From: DASTFY01 sp963829955
GTDB lineage: Bacteria; Actinomycetota; Acidimicrobiia; Acidimicrobiales; Ilumatobacteraceae
Direction: 5' to 3'
Length of the DNA: 64,000 nucleotides
NCBI GenBank assembly: GCA_963829955.1
Contig: CAWHKS010000019.1
Span: forward strand, 310,001-374,000
Part shown: positions 62,865-64,000 of the stretch, in pieces
How the letters are laid out: each line of letters opens with the position of its first letter
How positions within the stretch are numbered: the first letter of the stretch is position 1
Position numbers and translations under genes: made by a program
The notes under the pieces: model-generated
What the model saw: the letters and a program-made list of their open reading frames with translations, nothing else
What the model was told of the DNA's origin: nothing
The model's database searches: none

Positions 62865-63821
62865 ATGCCCAAGTACCGGCACCACCTACCCCAGCTCGAC
62901 GCTGCCACGTTCCTCAGCGACGGCGGCATCGAGACGACCCTCATCTTCCACGACGGGTTCGACCTGCCCGACTTCGCCGCCTTCGCGCTGCTGGCCGACC
63001 CGGCCGGGCGAGCCGCGCTGCACCGCTACTTCGACTCATACGTCGCCGTCGCCACCCACGACGGGGTCGGCATCGTTCTGGAGACGCCTACCTGGCGGGC
63101 CAGCCCCGATTGGGGCGCCCGCGCCGGCTACGGCGTGGAGGCGCTGGAGGCGGTAAACCGCGATGCCGTCGACCTGCTGGTCGAGGTCCGCGCCCGGCAC
63201 GAGACGCCCTCGACGCCAGTCGTGATCAGCGGCTGCATCGGGCCGCGCGGCGACGGCTACCAGATCGGCGCCACCATGACCGCTGACGAAGCCCGCAACT
63301 ACCACGCCCTCCAGGCGCGAGCGTTCGCGGCCTCGGAGGCCGACCTCGTCACGGCGATCACCATGACCTACGTGGACGAGGCGATCGGCGTCACCGAAGC
63401 GGCGAGGTCGGCCGGGATGCCGGTCGTCATCTCGTTCACGGTCGAGACCGACGGCCGCCTGCCCTCGGGCCAGGCCCTGGGCGAGGCGATCGAGGCTGTG
63501 GACGCGGCCACGGGCGCCTACCCCGCCTATTACATGGTGAACTGCGCCCACCCGACGCACTTCGCGTCCGTCTTCGACGGCTCGCCCGCATGGGCGGCAC
63601 GCATCGGTGGCGTGCACGCCAACACGTCGAAGCTGAGCCACGCCGAACTGGACGAGGCTGAAGAGCTGGACGCGGGCGACCCGGCCGACTTGGCCGAGCG
63701 CTACGCCGAGTTGCGCGCCGCACTGCCACGCCTGCGGGTGCTCGGCGGCTGCTGCGGAACCGACCACAGCCACATCGACGCCATCAGCCAGAGGTGCCGT
63801 CTCCCCGTTTCGGCGGCCTGA
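62865..63821 (+). CDS. Homocysteine S-methyltransferase-family protein
   Basis: This 318-residue enzyme transfers a methyl group to homocysteine via zinc. Unlike the copy at 20.2 kb it has the full ligand set: YYMVNCAHPTHF gives the first cysteine and VLGGCCGTDHSHID the other two. The start LSDGGIETTLIFHDGFDLPD and VISGCIGPRGDGYQIGATMT are family-typical. Donors in the family are S-methylmethionine or betaines. ATG at 62865 has ACGGAG upstream; the frame is open 20 codons further. It is divergent from the STAND ATPase gene across 80 bases and followed by a strong hairpin. Confidence 0.92.
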   Translation: MPKYRHHLPQLDAATFLSDGGIETTLIFHDGFDLPDFAAFALLADPAGRAALHRYFDSYVAVATHDGVGIVLETPTWRASPDWGARAGYGVEALEAVNRDAVDLLVEVRARHETPSTPVVISGCIGPRGDGYQIGATMTADEARNYHALQARAFAASEADLVTAITMTYVDEAIGVTEAARSAGMPVVISFTVETDGRLPSGQALGEAIEAVDAATGAYPAYYMVNCAHPTHFASVFDGSPAWAARIGGVHANTSKLSHAELDEAEELDAGDPADLAERYAELRAALPRLRVLGGCCGTDHSHIDAISQRCRLPVSAA

Positions 63822-63831
63822 GGGACGGCGT

Positions 63832-63869
63832 GAACCGGAGGCTCGGCCCGAGCGCTTAGCCTCCGGTTC
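63832..63869 (+). terminator. Terminator hairpin after the homocysteine methyltransferase gene
   Basis: GAACCGGAGGCT and AGCCTCCGGTTC form a perfect 12-bp stem with a 14-base loop, eleven bases beyond the methyltransferase stop. It should separate this gene from the flavin oxidoreductase gene, which starts 22 bases further. Confidence 0.75.
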
Positions 63870-63891
63870 GCTCTCACGACTTGGAGGACAC

Positions 63892-64000
63892 ATGAGCCGC
63901 ATGCGCTTCGGGATCTTCATGGCGCCGTTCCATCCCGCCGGCGAGAACCCGACCCTGCTGATCGACCAGGATCTCGACCTCGTCACCCATCTCGACCGCC
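63892..64000 (+). CDS. LLM-class (luciferase-like) flavin-dependent oxidoreductase, partial
   Basis: Only the first 36 residues are in the window: RMRFGIFMAPFHPAGENPTL followed by LIDQDLDLVTHLDR. This is the usual first strand and helix of luciferase-like monooxygenases, which use reduced F420 or FMN. ATG at 63892 has the ribosome site GGAGG eight bases upstream. The gene continues beyond the right edge. The substrate cannot be judged from this part. Confidence 0.8.
   Translation, partial: MSRMRFGIFMAPFHPAGENPTLLIDQDLDLVTHLDR

Overview
The window is high-GC, gene-dense bacterial DNA. Many genes start with GTG, and many are joined by ATGA, GTGA or TGATG overlaps. A Corynebacterium-type inositol gene set (with the Cgl0158-like barrel protein), a mycothiol-dependent-enzyme family protein, a WS/DGAT acyltransferase, a DUF222/13E12 HNH gene and a GPP34 protein all point to Actinomycetota. 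An environmental lineage such as Acidimicrobiia is possible, but I infer that from gene content only. I see no rRNA, tRNA, CRISPR array, insertion sequence or prophage.

1-16.3 kb is an inositol (or inositol-like cyclitol) uptake and catabolism locus. A long minus-strand run reads from 12324 to the left edge: IolE-like isomerase, sugar-binding lipoprotein, very long permease, ATPase, iolC, Cgl0158-like aldolase, iolB, 2-hydroxyacid dehydrogenase, Gfo/Idh dehydrogenase, iolD and an SDR cut by the edge. A divergent LacI regulator starts at 12470. A 16-bp perfect palindrome lies between the -35 and -10 of its promoter. Plus-strand Gfo/Idh and trypsin-like lipoprotein genes follow lacI, then a converging IolG-like gene.

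16.4-27.3 kb holds a small unknown gene, a CAP-domain lipoprotein and a single-pass membrane TIR protein. The TIR gene overlaps a methyl-transfer operon: homocysteine S-methyltransferase, MidA-like methyltransferase, short MetE (frameshifted) and a MetF-like protein. An amidase and a second MetE-like gene follow.

27.4-37.9 kb carries a polyhydroxyalkanoate-granule-like locus (phasin-like protein, XRE regulator, Lys-tailed phasin-like protein), a mycothiol-dependent-enzyme family protein, a dienelactone-hydrolase lipoprotein, a membrane HExxH protease, a Kelch-like lipoprotein, and lipid genes (acyl-CoA dehydrogenase, DUF35 protein, SCP2-type thiolase, WS/DGAT).

37.9-53.4 kb is the most unusual part. 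A five-gene, translationally coupled operon of about 13.8 kb encodes a PhoD-like phosphatase, a 1147-aa DUF6603-like beta-rich protein and three large proteins of unknown function. Decayed genes flank it: a twice-frameshifted HNH gene and an internally deleted HAD gene.

53.4-64 kb has a GPP34 protein, a Ser/Thr-rich lipoprotein, a 1296-aa TIR-nSTAND-TM-WD40 protein, an alpha/beta hydrolase, a STAND ATPase (frameshifted near its C-terminal domain), a canonical homocysteine methyltransferase and the start of a flavin-dependent oxidoreductase.

Four otherwise intact genes and the HNH pseudogene contain single-base frameshifts. Consensus indels in the source sequence should be excluded before these are called real lesions.
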